Positions 36,746 through 45,111 of a stretch of 64,000 bases of DNA are shown here, piece after piece. The position numbers and the translations under genes are program-made. Position 1 is the first letter of the stretch, and every line of letters starts with the position of its first letter. Below the pieces are notes generated by a model. That model saw nothing but the letters and a program-made list of their open reading frames with translations, had not been told where the DNA came from and did not search any database. The stretch is taken from assembly GCA_937996625.1 (NCBI GenBank), contig CALKVA010000004.1, forward strand, positions 1 through 64,000, given 5' to 3'. This stretch comes from UBA5951 sp009936885 (lineage in GTDB: Bacteria; Pseudomonadota; Alphaproteobacteria; Puniceispirillales; Puniceispirillaceae).

Positions 36746-37594
36746 ATGACTAAGAAAAACGAGTTACATCTTCATTTAATTTCAGATTCTACGGGTGAGA
36801 CAGTTCATCAATATGCGCGAGCAGGCCTTGCTCAGTTTCCAGATACCAATATAACAGAGCATATTTGGACATTGGTTCGCAACAAAGCCCATATTGACGC
36901 GATCGATCGTAATTTAGAAAAAAATCCAGGCATTGTTTTATTTTCCGTTGTAAATAAGGAAGTAAGAGAAATGCTGGAGGCTCTTTGTACAGAAAAAGGA
37001 GTTCCAAACTTATCTATTCTCGATCCTGTTGTAGATTTGTTCTCGAACATATTGGGAGCACAGCGTATCCAGCGTGTAGGTGGCCAGCATAAATTAGATA
37101 CTGCTTATTTTCGAAGAATGGCTGCCGTTGAATATGCAGTAGTTCATGATGACGGTCTGAACATTGAGAATCTTCATGATGCGGATATGCTACTAGTTGG
37201 GGTGTCTAGAACATCCAAAACGCCTACCTCCATGTATTTAGGACATAGGGGTTTTAAGGTTGGAAACTACGCTCTGGTTCCAAATGTCCCATTTCCGATA
37301 GAAAAATTACCGCATAAGAAGCTTTTTATTGTTGGATTAACAACAGATCCAAAACGATTAATGCAGGTGCGAAAAACACGCCTGCAACATTTATCAGATA
37401 CGACGAACCCAAATTATGCAGATATTGACCTTATAACCAATGAAGTAAGAGAAGCCCGAAAGCTATTTAACAAACATAATTGGCCAGTTATTGATGTCTC
37501 ACGGCGTTCTGTAGAAGAAATTGCAGCCTCTATAATCCATCTCTATCGAAAACGGTTGGATCAACAAGAATTAGATCAACAAGAAAATGTATGA
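36746..37594 (+). CDS. Pyruvate phosphate dikinase regulatory protein family (RP001/DUF299)
   Basis: A 282-residue bifunctional kinase/pyrophosphorylase-type protein. In this family it phosphorylates a threonine of pyruvate phosphate dikinase or PEP synthase with ADP and reverses this with phosphate. It begins LHLHLISDSTGETV and has the P-loop GVSRTSKT at 152-159, then TPTSMYLG and the C-terminal RRSVEEIAASI. The target dikinase gene is not in the window. The tail carries a LDQQE-LDQQE duplication from a 15-base repeat. GTG at 36743 is an alternative start. It overlaps maf by eight bases. Confidence 0.92.
   Translation: MTKKNELHLHLISDSTGETVHQYARAGLAQFPDTNITEHIWTLVRNKAHIDAIDRNLEKNPGIVLFSVVNKEVREMLEALCTEKGVPNLSILDPVVDLFSNILGAQRIQRVGGQHKLDTAYFRRMAAVEYAVVHDDGLNIENLHDADMLLVGVSRTSKTPTSMYLGHRGFKVGNYALVPNVPFPIEKLPHKKLFIVGLTTDPKRLMQVRKTRLQHLSDTTNPNYADIDLITNEVREARKLFNKHNWPVIDVSRRSVEEIAASIIHLYRKRLDQQELDQQENV
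37556..37585 (+). repeat. 15-base tandem duplication at the 3' end of the RP001-type gene
   Basis: TTGGATCAACAAGAA followed by TTAGATCAACAAGAA, 14 of 15 bases equal. In frame, it encodes LDQQE twice just before the stop. Confidence 0.9.
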
Positions 37595-38216
37595 AATAAA
37601 AAACAAAGAAATTATTCTAGCGTCTTCATCTACTTCACGTCAGGCTATGTTACAGAACGCAAATATACGTTTTAAATCCCAGCCAGCCCATATTGATGAA
37701 GAAGCTATCAGACGAAGTGCAATTTCTGAGGGTGTCTCTATTGCAGATTGTGCAACGTTATTAGCTGAAATGAAGGGGGGCCGTATTGCAGTTACAAATC
37801 CAAATGCTTTTATTATCGCAGGTGACCAGCTTTTGGATTTCGATGGTAGATGTTTCTCAAAACCTGAATCATTAGATAAAGCAAAAACGCAAATATCAGA
37901 GTTACAGGGTAAAACACATAAATTGCACACGAGCGTTGTTGTATTTCTAGATGGCAAGCGGATATGGCATTATTTATCGTCACCGATTATAACGCTTCGC
38001 TCCCTATCTGAAGTTGAGATTGATAGTTATCTGGATGAAATTGGAAATTCTGCTATGCAAACGCCTGCCTCTTACCAGATTGAGAATCAAGGGTGTCATA
38101 TTATAGCTCAATTTAGTGGTGCATTTTATGATATTTTGGGACTGCCTTTACTTCCGCTATTAGGATTTATGAGGCTACATGGTCTATCATCTGCTAATAA
38201 GATAATTGAACCATGA
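37587..38216 (+). CDS. maf: Maf-family nucleotide pyrophosphatase
   Basis: A 209-residue cytoplasmic hydrolase of non-canonical or modified nucleoside triphosphates. It opens with EIILASSSTSRQAML, the phosphate-binding loop of Maf, and has IIAGDQLLDFDG with the conserved aspartate near 72 and KTHKLHTSVVVF later. The substrate subtype (dTTP/UTP or modified pyrimidines) is not certain. It overlaps the upstream gene by eight bases and coaE by four (ATGA), so the run is one translation-coupled operon. Confidence 0.92.
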   Translation: MYEIKNKEIILASSSTSRQAMLQNANIRFKSQPAHIDEEAIRRSAISEGVSIADCATLLAEMKGGRIAVTNPNAFIIAGDQLLDFDGRCFSKPESLDKAKTQISELQGKTHKLHTSVVVFLDGKRIWHYLSSPIITLRSLSEVEIDSYLDEIGNSAMQTPASYQIENQGCHIIAQFSGAFYDILGLPLLPLLGFMRLHGLSSANKIIEP

Positions 38217-38806
38217 GAATCATCGGGCTAACAGGTTCCATTGCAACGGGTAAATCAAGTGTTAGTGATATGTTTAGGTATTTGAGGATACCTGTCCATG
38301 ATTCGGATAAGTCAGTTCATAATTTTCTTGGCCCTCACGGCCTTGCGGTATCAGATATTATCAGCGCGTTTGGAAATGTTGGTAATCTTGATAATGGGAT
38401 AGACAGGCAGAAATTAGGAGATATTATATTTGGCAATCCAGAAGCTAAAAACCGATTGGAGCTGATTATTCACCCGCTTGTATGGCAGGATAGACATAAA
38501 TTTTTTAAACATATGAAACTTCAAAACAGAAAAATAGTGGTTGTCGATATTCCTCTATTATTTGAAACTGGAAGTGATATAATTTGTGATAACATCATTT
38601 GTGTTTGGGCTCCGTATTTTTTACAAAGGCAAAGAGCCTTGCACCGCGCTGGTATGACACAACATAAACTTGATGCCATTTTAAATGATCAATTACCTCA
38701 ACACACAAAAATGCAATTAGCAGATTTTTGTCTGCCTACAGGACTTGGAAAAGCATATACATATAAATTGCTGAAACGTTGGTTGTTATCTAATTTAAGC
38801 TTATGA
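38213..38806 (+). CDS. coaE: Dephospho-CoA kinase
   Basis: Last step of coenzyme A synthesis. The 197-residue P-loop kinase has GLTGSIATGKSSVSDMF from residue 4, DSDKSVHNFL, and the lid region PYFLQRQRALHRAGMTQHK. VVVDIPLLFETG is the usual substrate-side motif. An ATGA overlap joins it to maf. In many alphaproteobacteria aroE sits between these two genes; here it is absent. Confidence 0.95.
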   Translation: MRIIGLTGSIATGKSSVSDMFRYLRIPVHDSDKSVHNFLGPHGLAVSDIISAFGNVGNLDNGIDRQKLGDIIFGNPEAKNRLELIIHPLVWQDRHKFFKHMKLQNRKIVVVDIPLLFETGSDIICDNIICVWAPYFLQRQRALHRAGMTQHKLDAILNDQLPQHTKMQLADFCLPTGLGKAYTYKLLKRWLLSNLSL

Positions 38807-38821
38807 TCTTAGGAGTTTTTT

Positions 38822-39532
38822 ATGCGTAAAATAGTTCTGGATACAGAAACAACAGGCCTTGACGTGTCTCAAGGTCATAAGATTATTGAAATTGGCGCAT
38901 TGGAAATAATTAACCTTGTTCCATCTGGAAAAACCCTTCATTTATATATTAACCCAGAACGAGACATTGACCCAGACGCCATAAAAATACATGGTATTAC
39001 AGATAAATTTGTGTCAGATAAGCCGTTATTCGAGCATGTAGCACAAGAATTTCTGGATTTTATCAAGGATGACAAGCTTGTTATCCATAATGCCTCTTTT
39101 GATTTGGGCTTTTTAAATGTTGAGCTCAACCAAGCTGGTTTTCCGTCGATATCAAATGATAATGTAATAGACACTCTAAAAATAGCACGCCAAAAATTCC
39201 CTGGGGCACAGGCCTCTCTAGATGCGCTTTGCAGACGATTTCAAATCGATAATACTCACAGAGACCTTCATGGCGCATTAATTGATGCTGATTTACTAGC
39301 ATCTGTCTATGTAGAGTTAATGGGCGGACTGCAACCCACCTTATTATCGGATATAGCCGCCACCAAGTCAGAAAATATTATTAACAATAACTCTAATATT
39401 GATAGCGACGTTTCATTTGTTAGCAAAAAACAAAGGCCAACCCGTCCCCATCATGTAACGCAAGATGAGCTGGACAAACACACTGAATTTTTGAAACTAA
39501 TAACAGACCCTATTTGGTTACAAACTGATTAA
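38822..39532 (+). CDS. dnaQ: DNA polymerase III epsilon subunit (proofreading exonuclease)
   Basis: Provides 3'-5' exonuclease proofreading to the replicase. The 236-residue protein has ExoI VLDTETTGLD with Asp7 and Glu9, ExoII HNASFDLGFLN, and the ExoIII-epsilon motif HRDLHGALIDADLLA. The C-terminal tail (about 180-236) has RPTRPHHVTQDELDKH and would bind the polymerase subunit. A clear AGGAG precedes the ATG. It is convergent with secB. Confidence 0.95.
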   Translation: MRKIVLDTETTGLDVSQGHKIIEIGALEIINLVPSGKTLHLYINPERDIDPDAIKIHGITDKFVSDKPLFEHVAQEFLDFIKDDKLVIHNASFDLGFLNVELNQAGFPSISNDNVIDTLKIARQKFPGAQASLDALCRRFQIDNTHRDLHGALIDADLLASVYVELMGGLQPTLLSDIAATKSENIINNNSNIDSDVSFVSKKQRPTRPHHVTQDELDKHTEFLKLITDPIWLQTD

Positions 39533-39550
39533 AACCAAAGACAAAAAACG

Positions 39551-40063
39551 TTAGTTGTTGCTAATTTCACTTGGATTGGTCTCACTCTGACTGGCTTGAC
39601 TTTGTTTGGCTTCATTCTGTTTGGCTTCTATGTTTGTTTTGAATACGGCCACAAAATCAATGGGCTGAATATTTAGGGGCAAAAACCCACCCTCCCTTGT
39701 AACATTAGCAATTGTCGCTCTTGCAAATGGGAATAATAACCTTGGGCCTTCTATCATAATAAAAGCATTTTTTTCCTTACCAGAAATATTGCTAACACTT
39801 ACAACACCGCCATAACTTAACTCTACAAGAAACAAAGGTTCTGTCTCTACCTTGGCCTTTGCGTTGAGATTTAAAATAATTTCATATTTCTCATTATCTA
39901 GCGCATTAGCACCAACATTTACACTAACCTCCACATCAGGTTGACTTGTTTGCTTGGTGAAAATCTCAGAGGCTCTTGGATTCTCAAAAGATAAATCTTT
40001 TATAAATTGCGCATGCATTGTAAGAGAAGGCGGCGCCTTAATCAGTTTTTCGTCATCAGCCAT
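39551..40063 (-). CDS. secB: Protein-export chaperone SecB
   Basis: Tetrameric chaperone that hands unfolded precursors to SecA. The 170-residue protein has AQFIKDLSFENPRA near 15, VELSYGGVVSVSN near 80 and LLFPFARATIANVTREGGFLPLNIQPIDF near 109. The C-terminal tail is unusual: EAKQN-EAKQS-QASQS at about 146-160, degenerate 15-base repeats at 39599-39628 and beyond. Length is a little above normal because of this tail. It reads against dnaQ. Confidence 0.94.
   Translation of the reverse strand: MADDEKLIKAPPSLTMHAQFIKDLSFENPRASEIFTKQTSQPDVEVSVNVGANALDNEKYEIILNLNAKAKVETEPLFLVELSYGGVVSVSNISGKEKNAFIMIEGPRLLFPFARATIANVTREGGFLPLNIQPIDFVAVFKTNIEAKQNEAKQSQASQSETNPSEISNN
39599..39628 (-). repeat. 15-base tandem repeat in the secB tail
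   Basis: Two units encoding EAKQN and EAKQS lie side by side, with a more diverged third unit (QASQS) after them. In frame, in the variable C-terminal tail of SecB. Confidence 0.75.
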
Positions 40064-40152
40064 AAAATGTTCCTGTAAAATAAAATGCAGATTCTGCCAT
40101 TTAACATGGTTAAAACATGCTGTTACAAAAAAAACCAGCTATACACAATTTT

Positions 40153-40632
40153 TTATTTCTTTGTGTAATCCCCATCGATTGTAATTATAGGTGACGTGTT
40201 TTTTGAATTTTCTTTGTTGAGTGCATTATATTCATGTTTTTTTCTCAGATCAGAAAATAGTCTGATATCTGCGAAATTAGCAATAATAATGCTACCAATA
40301 AGAGTTCTTATTATCGGAAACATGCAAATAAGACCAACTAGATCTGTTAAGTAACCAGGTATAACCAAAAGCAAACCACCTAATAAGATAGATAATCCTT
40401 CGGCAAGCTTGGATAAACCAGGCTTGTTGTTCTGCCGCTTTGACTGCCAATCCATGAAAACACGGCTGTTTAATCGCCTTATGAGGTATACTCCTATGAA
40501 TGCTGTGAGGAAAATACCAATAAAACTCAGAAACCCACCGACAATGTTTCCTACCAAAATTAAAGCTTCAAATTCAAGCCATCCATAAAGTATAAATCCA
40601 AAAAGAAAAATAAATCCCGATTGTTTGCGCAT
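40153..40632 (-). CDS. fxsA: FxsA-family inner-membrane protein
   Basis: A 159-residue membrane protein. Hydrophobic spans are at about 5-20, 25-50 and 80-110 (AEGLSILLGGLLLVIPGYLTDLVGLI), and the family motif GGLLLVIPGYLTDLVG is clear. Escherichia coli FxsA is linked to phage F exclusion when overproduced; its normal role is unknown. The hydrophilic tail is cytoplasmic by the positive-inside pattern. It stands before secB on the same strand, the usual alphaproteobacterial neighbourhood. Confidence 0.9.
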   Translation of the reverse strand: MRKQSGFIFLFGFILYGWLEFEALILVGNIVGGFLSFIGIFLTAFIGVYLIRRLNSRVFMDWQSKRQNNKPGLSKLAEGLSILLGGLLLVIPGYLTDLVGLICMFPIIRTLIGSIIIANFADIRLFSDLRKKHEYNALNKENSKNTSPIITIDGDYTKK

Positions 40633-40748
40633 TTTTAATTCTCTTTGGTTGTTCTTGTCTTATTTATCCCCTATTTGTAGAGTTATATTACAAACAAGGC
40701 AGAATTGAAACTCTGTGTGAACTTCATCATAATAAAATGGGAAATACC

Positions 40749-41387
40749 ATGCCCTTCATTGATATTCTAATATTTGCTGTTATTGCAGTGTTTTTAATTT
40801 TCAGGCTTCGCTCGATTCTCGGAAATCGAGATGGTTTTGAAAAACCTCAAAAAACAGTACAAACGGAATCTTCTGCAGATAATATTATTAATTTCAAGGG
40901 CAAAACACCTGGTGCAGAATCAGCTCCCTTAAATGGGTCTGGATTAAAAGAGTTGAGAAAGCTTGACGCTTCTTTTAGGGATGAAGAATTCTTAAGCGGT
41001 GCAAAGGCAGCATTTCCCCTGATTTTAAATGCTTATTCTGAGAGTGATTTGGGGAGTTTACGGCGTTATGTTGGCTTTGACTTGTATGAAGAGTTTTCAA
41101 ATGCGGTTCACCAAAGAGATGCCGCAGGTGAACATTTAAAAATCGATATTGAAACTGTAAATGACGTTCAGTTGCTTGACGCTGAGATTTCTGATGGAAT
41201 TGCAACTGTCACTGTTAGATATGACACTATACAATCTCGCATCCTCACTGATGCTAGCGACACTGTAATCGACGAGGATAGTATATCTAGCGAACAGATA
41301 GAAGATATCTGGATATTTGAGCGAGATATTCGAAGTACGGATCCAAATTGGAGATTGGTTGAAACTGGAACAGCTGAAGCAGAGTAG
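40749..41387 (+). CDS. Tim44-like domain protein (TimA type)
   Basis: A 212-residue protein with one N-terminal membrane anchor (FIDILIFAVIAVFLIFRLRS) and a Tim44-like domain over about 75-210 (FLSGAKAAFPLILNAYSESDLGSLRRYVG, then IWIFERDIRSTDPNWRLVET). It resembles the bacterial relative of mitochondrial Tim44. Its exact role in envelope protein handling is not established. I prefer the ATG at 40749 because the membrane segment starts there; 40737 is possible. In relatives mltA usually follows; here smr does. Confidence 0.85.
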   Translation: MPFIDILIFAVIAVFLIFRLRSILGNRDGFEKPQKTVQTESSADNIINFKGKTPGAESAPLNGSGLKELRKLDASFRDEEFLSGAKAAFPLILNAYSESDLGSLRRYVGFDLYEEFSNAVHQRDAAGEHLKIDIETVNDVQLLDAEISDGIATVTVRYDTIQSRILTDASDTVIDEDSISSEQIEDIWIFERDIRSTDPNWRLVETGTAEAE

Positions 41388-41437
41388 ATAATAATTAACG
41401 GCACTAAAAACCAAATTTTGTGCAACTAGGCTATTAA

Positions 41438-42019
41438 ATGGTCATGAAAAAGCAAAATTCTGAAAACACAGATTTATGGGAGAAAATAGCAAAAACAGTT
41501 GCTCCCATAAAATCTGATAAAATACCCCCCACTGATATTTTGGATAATCAGTCCAAAAAAGCCGGCCTAAAACCTGTGGCCAAGTTAGCTAAAAGTAAGA
41601 TTCTGCCTCAAAAACAGATAATACCAAATCACCTAAATTCGACATCTAAAAAACACACTCCCTCTGATTTAAGATATGAGGAGGCATCTGGCATGGATGG
41701 CGCCAGCTCTAAAAAATTAAGAGCAGGAAAATTTGATGTTGAGGCAACATTAGATCTTCACGGAATGACGCAGCAAAGCGCTTATGTATTATTAAAGCGT
41801 TTTATTCAAACGTCAGTCTTAAATCAGTTTCGAACCATTTTAGTTATTACAGGCAAAGGCTCTGAAGGCAGAGGTGTTTTAAGAAATCAATTCCCTGAAT
41901 GGCTAAAGACAGATGCCTGCGCCCAACACATTCTGGCGTTCGGACAAGCGCAAGCAAAAGATGGTGGAAGTGGCGCTTTTTATATAAGATTGCGACGAAA
42001 TAGAGGCGCGCGTAAATGA
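41438..42019 (+). CDS. Smr-domain protein
   Basis: A 193-residue protein with a low-complexity, lysine-rich first half and a C-terminal Smr domain from about 103. VEATLDLHGMTQQSAYVLLKRFI holds the DLHG signature and LVITGKGSEGRGVLRN the glycine-rich loop, followed by RNRGARK. Smr domains in other proteins have nuclease or nucleic-acid binding activity. The stand-alone bacterial role is unsettled. It overlaps the next XRE gene by four bases, so the two are coupled. Confidence 0.9.
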   Translation: MVMKKQNSENTDLWEKIAKTVAPIKSDKIPPTDILDNQSKKAGLKPVAKLAKSKILPQKQIIPNHLNSTSKKHTPSDLRYEEASGMDGASSKKLRAGKFDVEATLDLHGMTQQSAYVLLKRFIQTSVLNQFRTILVITGKGSEGRGVLRNQFPEWLKTDACAQHILAFGQAQAKDGGSGAFYIRLRRNRGARK

Positions 42020-42408
42020 CCCCTTTTGGTGAACATATGCGATTTTTGAGGCTTAAATATAATAAGACGCTACAGCAGCAAGCAAATAGATTATTAGTAT
42101 CTGTTGCTTATCTATCTGCGCTGGAGCATGGAAGAAAAGGGCGCCCATCCCCAGCGTTGATTGACCAAATTTGCGTGTGGCTCGGGCTGATATGGGATGA
42201 GGCAGAGCAAATAAAGAGGCTTGCCCTTATTTCTCACCCAAAACCAGTAATAAACGCATCTCACCTTGGACCCAAAGCAATTGCGCTTGGTAATATATTA
42301 GCAAATAACATAGATAGATTGTCAGAAACCCAGTGTAGCGAGTTAAGGTTTCGCCTGGATGAGATGCTCTCGTCAACGCCTGTAGGATATGAGCGCCCAA
42401 AACCCTAG
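42016..42408 (+). CDS. XRE-type helix-turn-helix protein coupled to smr
   Basis: A 130-residue cytoplasmic protein. The N-terminal helix-turn-helix (MRFLRLKYNKTLQQQANRLLVSVAYLSALEHGRKG) is unlike phage repressors in lacking an obvious sensing domain. A helical C-terminal half with KAIALGNILANNI and ETQCSELRFRLDEML may dimerise. The smr-XRE pair is conserved in many alphaproteobacteria near the origin, which argues against a mobile element. The target is unknown. Confidence 0.88.
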   Translation: MTPFGEHMRFLRLKYNKTLQQQANRLLVSVAYLSALEHGRKGRPSPALIDQICVWLGLIWDEAEQIKRLALISHPKPVINASHLGPKAIALGNILANNIDRLSETQCSELRFRLDEMLSSTPVGYERPKP

Positions 42409-42541
42409 AATAGATTATGCCGAAATATCATGTTAGATTATCTCGCTAACGCAGTTCTGGCCAAATTTTAAAAAAACTGATAAGTCTGATTGAGTGTCCA
42501 ATAAAGTATTAACTTTATATGAAATATGGAAGAATAGCGTT

Positions 42542-43141
42542 ATGCGTAAGGCGGAATTAAGCAGAAAAACCAATGAGACGGATATTTCAGTATCTCTTTG
42601 TATCGATGGAACAGGAAAGCGCGAGATAAGCACAGGGGTTAGTTTTCTGGACCATATGCTAGAACAATTAGCAAGACATAGTTTAATGGATATCAAGATT
42701 ACGGTTTCTGGCGATTTGCATATTGATGACCATCATACCACAGAAGATTCAGGCTGGGCGCTGGGTCAGGCATTCAAAGAAGCCTTAGGAGATAGGCGCG
42801 GTATTACTCGATATGGCTCGAGTCTATTACCTATGGATGAGACTATGTCGCAGGTTGCAGTAGATCTATCTGGCAGGCCGTTTTTGGTCTGGCGTGTCGT
42901 GTTGCCCTCTCAAACGTTAGGAACCATGCAAACGGAATTATTTCGGGAATGGTTTCAGGCATTCTCAATGGCAGCTGGTATAACGCTGCATGTGGAAAAT
43001 TTCTATGGAGTAAACACCCATCATATAATTGAGAGCTGTTTCAAGGCATTGGCCAGAGCATTACGGCAAGCAACAGAAATCGAACCCCGCTCTTCTGAAG
43101 AAATACCATCTACTAAAGGGACGCTTGGCGGGAGTTTGTGA
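42542..43141 (+). CDS. hisB: Imidazoleglycerol-phosphate dehydratase
   Basis: Histidine synthesis step six. The 199-residue protein has SFLDHMLEQLARHS near 38, the metal-binding DDHHTTED near 64 and HHIIESCFKALARAL near 161, the histidine pairs that bind two manganese ions. I use the ATG at 42542, which gives the normal length. A GTG at 42494 adds 16 residues with no family match. It begins a cluster of histidine genes. Confidence 0.95.
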   Translation: MRKAELSRKTNETDISVSLCIDGTGKREISTGVSFLDHMLEQLARHSLMDIKITVSGDLHIDDHHTTEDSGWALGQAFKEALGDRRGITRYGSSLLPMDETMSQVAVDLSGRPFLVWRVVLPSQTLGTMQTELFREWFQAFSMAAGITLHVENFYGVNTHHIIESCFKALARALRQATEIEPRSSEEIPSTKGTLGGSL

Positions 43142-43142
43142 T

Positions 43143-43793
43143 ATGAAATCACTCGTCATTATTGATTATGGTTCTGGAAACTTACATTCTGTTCAACAGT
43201 CAGCCCAGCGTGTCGCTGATGAGCATTCCAAGGAATGGCAGGTTAAAACCTCTAGTGAGGCAAAAGACGTGGCAGACGCTGATCATATTATTTTGCCAGG
43301 CGTAGGAAATTTTGCAGATTGCAAACATAATCTGTCGAAAATACAAGACATGGAGCAGGCTTTAGAAAAGCGTGTTCAAAGAGATGCTATTGCGTTTCTA
43401 GGCATTTGTGTTGGTATGCAACTAATGGCAACAAAGGGCTTTGAAGGGAACGCTGTTTCAGGTTTGGATTGGATTAGTGGTAATGTGGTACCTCTAAAAC
43501 CAGAGCCTGTAACAAATTTTAAAATTCCTCATATGGGATGGAATAAAATAATGTTGCAAAATCATCATCATTCGTTCTCATCCCAAGTAGCAGATACATT
43601 GTTTTATTATTTTATTCATTCCTACCATTTCGTGCCAGATAATCCTGAAGATTGCCTTGCCGCAACAGATTATGGTGAGAGAGTGGCAGCGATAATTGCA
43701 AAAGAAAATAAAATTGGCACGCAATTTCATCCAGAAAAAAGCCAAAAGGCTGGCTTAAACTTACTATCCGCATTTCTGAACTGGCATATCTAA
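43143..43793 (+). CDS. hisH: Imidazole glycerol phosphate synthase, glutaminase subunit
   Basis: Supplies ammonia to HisF. The 216-residue class I amidotransferase has IIDYGSGNLHSV at the start, the oxyanion piece GVGNFADC, the nucleophile cysteine in FLGICVGMQLM and the catalytic His-Glu in TQFHPEKS. I start at ATG 43143, one base after the hisB stop. A longer frame that runs back inside hisB is not likely. The next gene starts directly at the hisH stop. Confidence 0.95.
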   Translation: MKSLVIIDYGSGNLHSVQQSAQRVADEHSKEWQVKTSSEAKDVADADHIILPGVGNFADCKHNLSKIQDMEQALEKRVQRDAIAFLGICVGMQLMATKGFEGNAVSGLDWISGNVVPLKPEPVTNFKIPHMGWNKIMLQNHHHSFSSQVADTLFYYFIHSYHFVPDNPEDCLAATDYGERVAAIIAKENKIGTQFHPEKSQKAGLNLLSAFLNWHI

Positions 43794-44360
43794 ATGAATG
43801 ATGAATATATTATAGCTGATAAAAGTTTAACATCTCAATCTCGCGAACCCATCTTAACAGTTGAGACGTTAGATGACTTAGATGCGAGTGATTTGAGCGA
43901 GATTTGCGATGCAACAGAAGAAGCCATTCAGGCAGGTGGCGGCTTTGGTTGGGTCTCACCCCCCTCACGCTCGGTTCTAGAGAATTATTGGCGCGGTGTT
44001 TTGCTGATTCCAGATAGGGTGTTAATTATTGGAAAATTAGATCACGTAATTGCCGGTTCTTGTCAAATTCTGAAACCTCCTCAAAATAATGAGGCACAGG
44101 CATTTAGCTGTCAGTTAACAACCTTTTTTCTTGCGCCATGGGCACGTGGTTATGGAATGGCAAGTCAGCTCGTGATTGAGGCAGAAAATTATGCAAAATC
44201 AAATAGTTTTAACACTATTAATTTGGATGTAAGAGCAACACAAGATCGCGCCATTCACTCTTTTGAGACATTAGGTTTCACAAAGATCGGAACCCACCCA
44301 AATTATGCATTAGTAGATGGTGAGTACGTTACAGGCTATTATTTTACGAAACAAATTTAG
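43794..44360 (+). CDS. GNAT-family N-acetyltransferase within the his cluster
   Basis: A 188-residue GNAT protein. The acetyl-CoA site is LAPWARGYGMASQLV near 113-127 with the Q/RxxGxG/A pattern. FETLGFTKIG closes the fold, followed by DGEYVTGYYF. It starts directly after the hisH stop and hisA begins ten bases after it, so it is part of the his transcript. A related gene occurs at this position in some alphaproteobacteria. The substrate is unknown; a link to histidine synthesis is only suggested by position. Confidence 0.88.
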   Translation: MNDEYIIADKSLTSQSREPILTVETLDDLDASDLSEICDATEEAIQAGGGFGWVSPPSRSVLENYWRGVLLIPDRVLIIGKLDHVIAGSCQILKPPQNNEAQAFSCQLTTFFLAPWARGYGMASQLVIEAENYAKSNSFNTINLDVRATQDRAIHSFETLGFTKIGTHPNYALVDGEYVTGYYFTKQI

Positions 44361-44369
44361 AAAAACAAT

Positions 44370-45110
44370 ATGCATATATATCCGGCAATAGATTTAAAAA
44401 ATGGACAGGGCGTTCGATTGCTGCATGGTGATTTTGAAAAAATGACACTATATGCACCAGATGTGGTAGTGCAGGCTGATGAGTTTGTATCTGCTGGATG
44501 TAGCTGGATTCATGTTGTTGATCTAGATGGTGCATTACAAGGAAAGCCAGTAAATATAAAAGCTGTGGAGCAGATTTTAAAAGCAGGCTCAAAAGTTCAG
44601 CTAGGTGGCGGAATTCGGGATTTAAAAACGATTGAAGATTGGCTCACAGTAGGTGTTGACCGTCTCATTCTAGGAACAGCAGCCTTAAAAAACCCAGCAT
44701 TGTTAAAAGAAGCTGCTAAATTATTTGAAGGAAGAATTGCAATTGGTGCTGATGCCAAGGATGGTATGATAGCAGCAGAGGGGTGGTTGGAGGTAAGCAG
44801 CGTTCCTGTGATAGAACTTGCCAAGCGTTTTGAGGATTGCGGTGTTGCTGCAATTATTTTCACAGACATTAGCCGTGACGGAGCATTAACAGGCATAAAT
44901 GCTGAAGCCACAGCGGCCTTAGCGCAGGCAATTGATATTCCTGTAATTGCGTCTGGCGGGGTTAGCGGAATAAAAGATATTAAGGCATGCGCAAGACTGG
45001 CCCATTTTGGTATTGATGGTGTCATAACCGGACGCGCATTATATGATGGTCGCTTATCTCTTCGGGATGCAATTGAAACAGCAGCCCAGTTAGCGCTTGA
45101 GGATAGATAG
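44370..45110 (+). CDS. hisA: Phosphoribosylformimino-AICAR ribotide isomerase
   Basis: Amadori isomerase of histidine synthesis. The 246-residue TIM barrel has YPAIDLKNGQGVRL with catalytic Asp8, QLGGGIRDL near 73, and the second half counterpart ISRDGALTGINAEAT with the other catalytic aspartate near 129-170. VIASGGVSGIKDI is the phosphate-binding loop. The stop lies one base before the hisF start. Confidence 0.95.
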   Translation: MHIYPAIDLKNGQGVRLLHGDFEKMTLYAPDVVVQADEFVSAGCSWIHVVDLDGALQGKPVNIKAVEQILKAGSKVQLGGGIRDLKTIEDWLTVGVDRLILGTAALKNPALLKEAAKLFEGRIAIGADAKDGMIAAEGWLEVSSVPVIELAKRFEDCGVAAIIFTDISRDGALTGINAEATAALAQAIDIPVIASGGVSGIKDIKACARLAHFGIDGVITGRALYDGRLSLRDAIETAAQLALEDR

Positions 45111-45111
45111 T

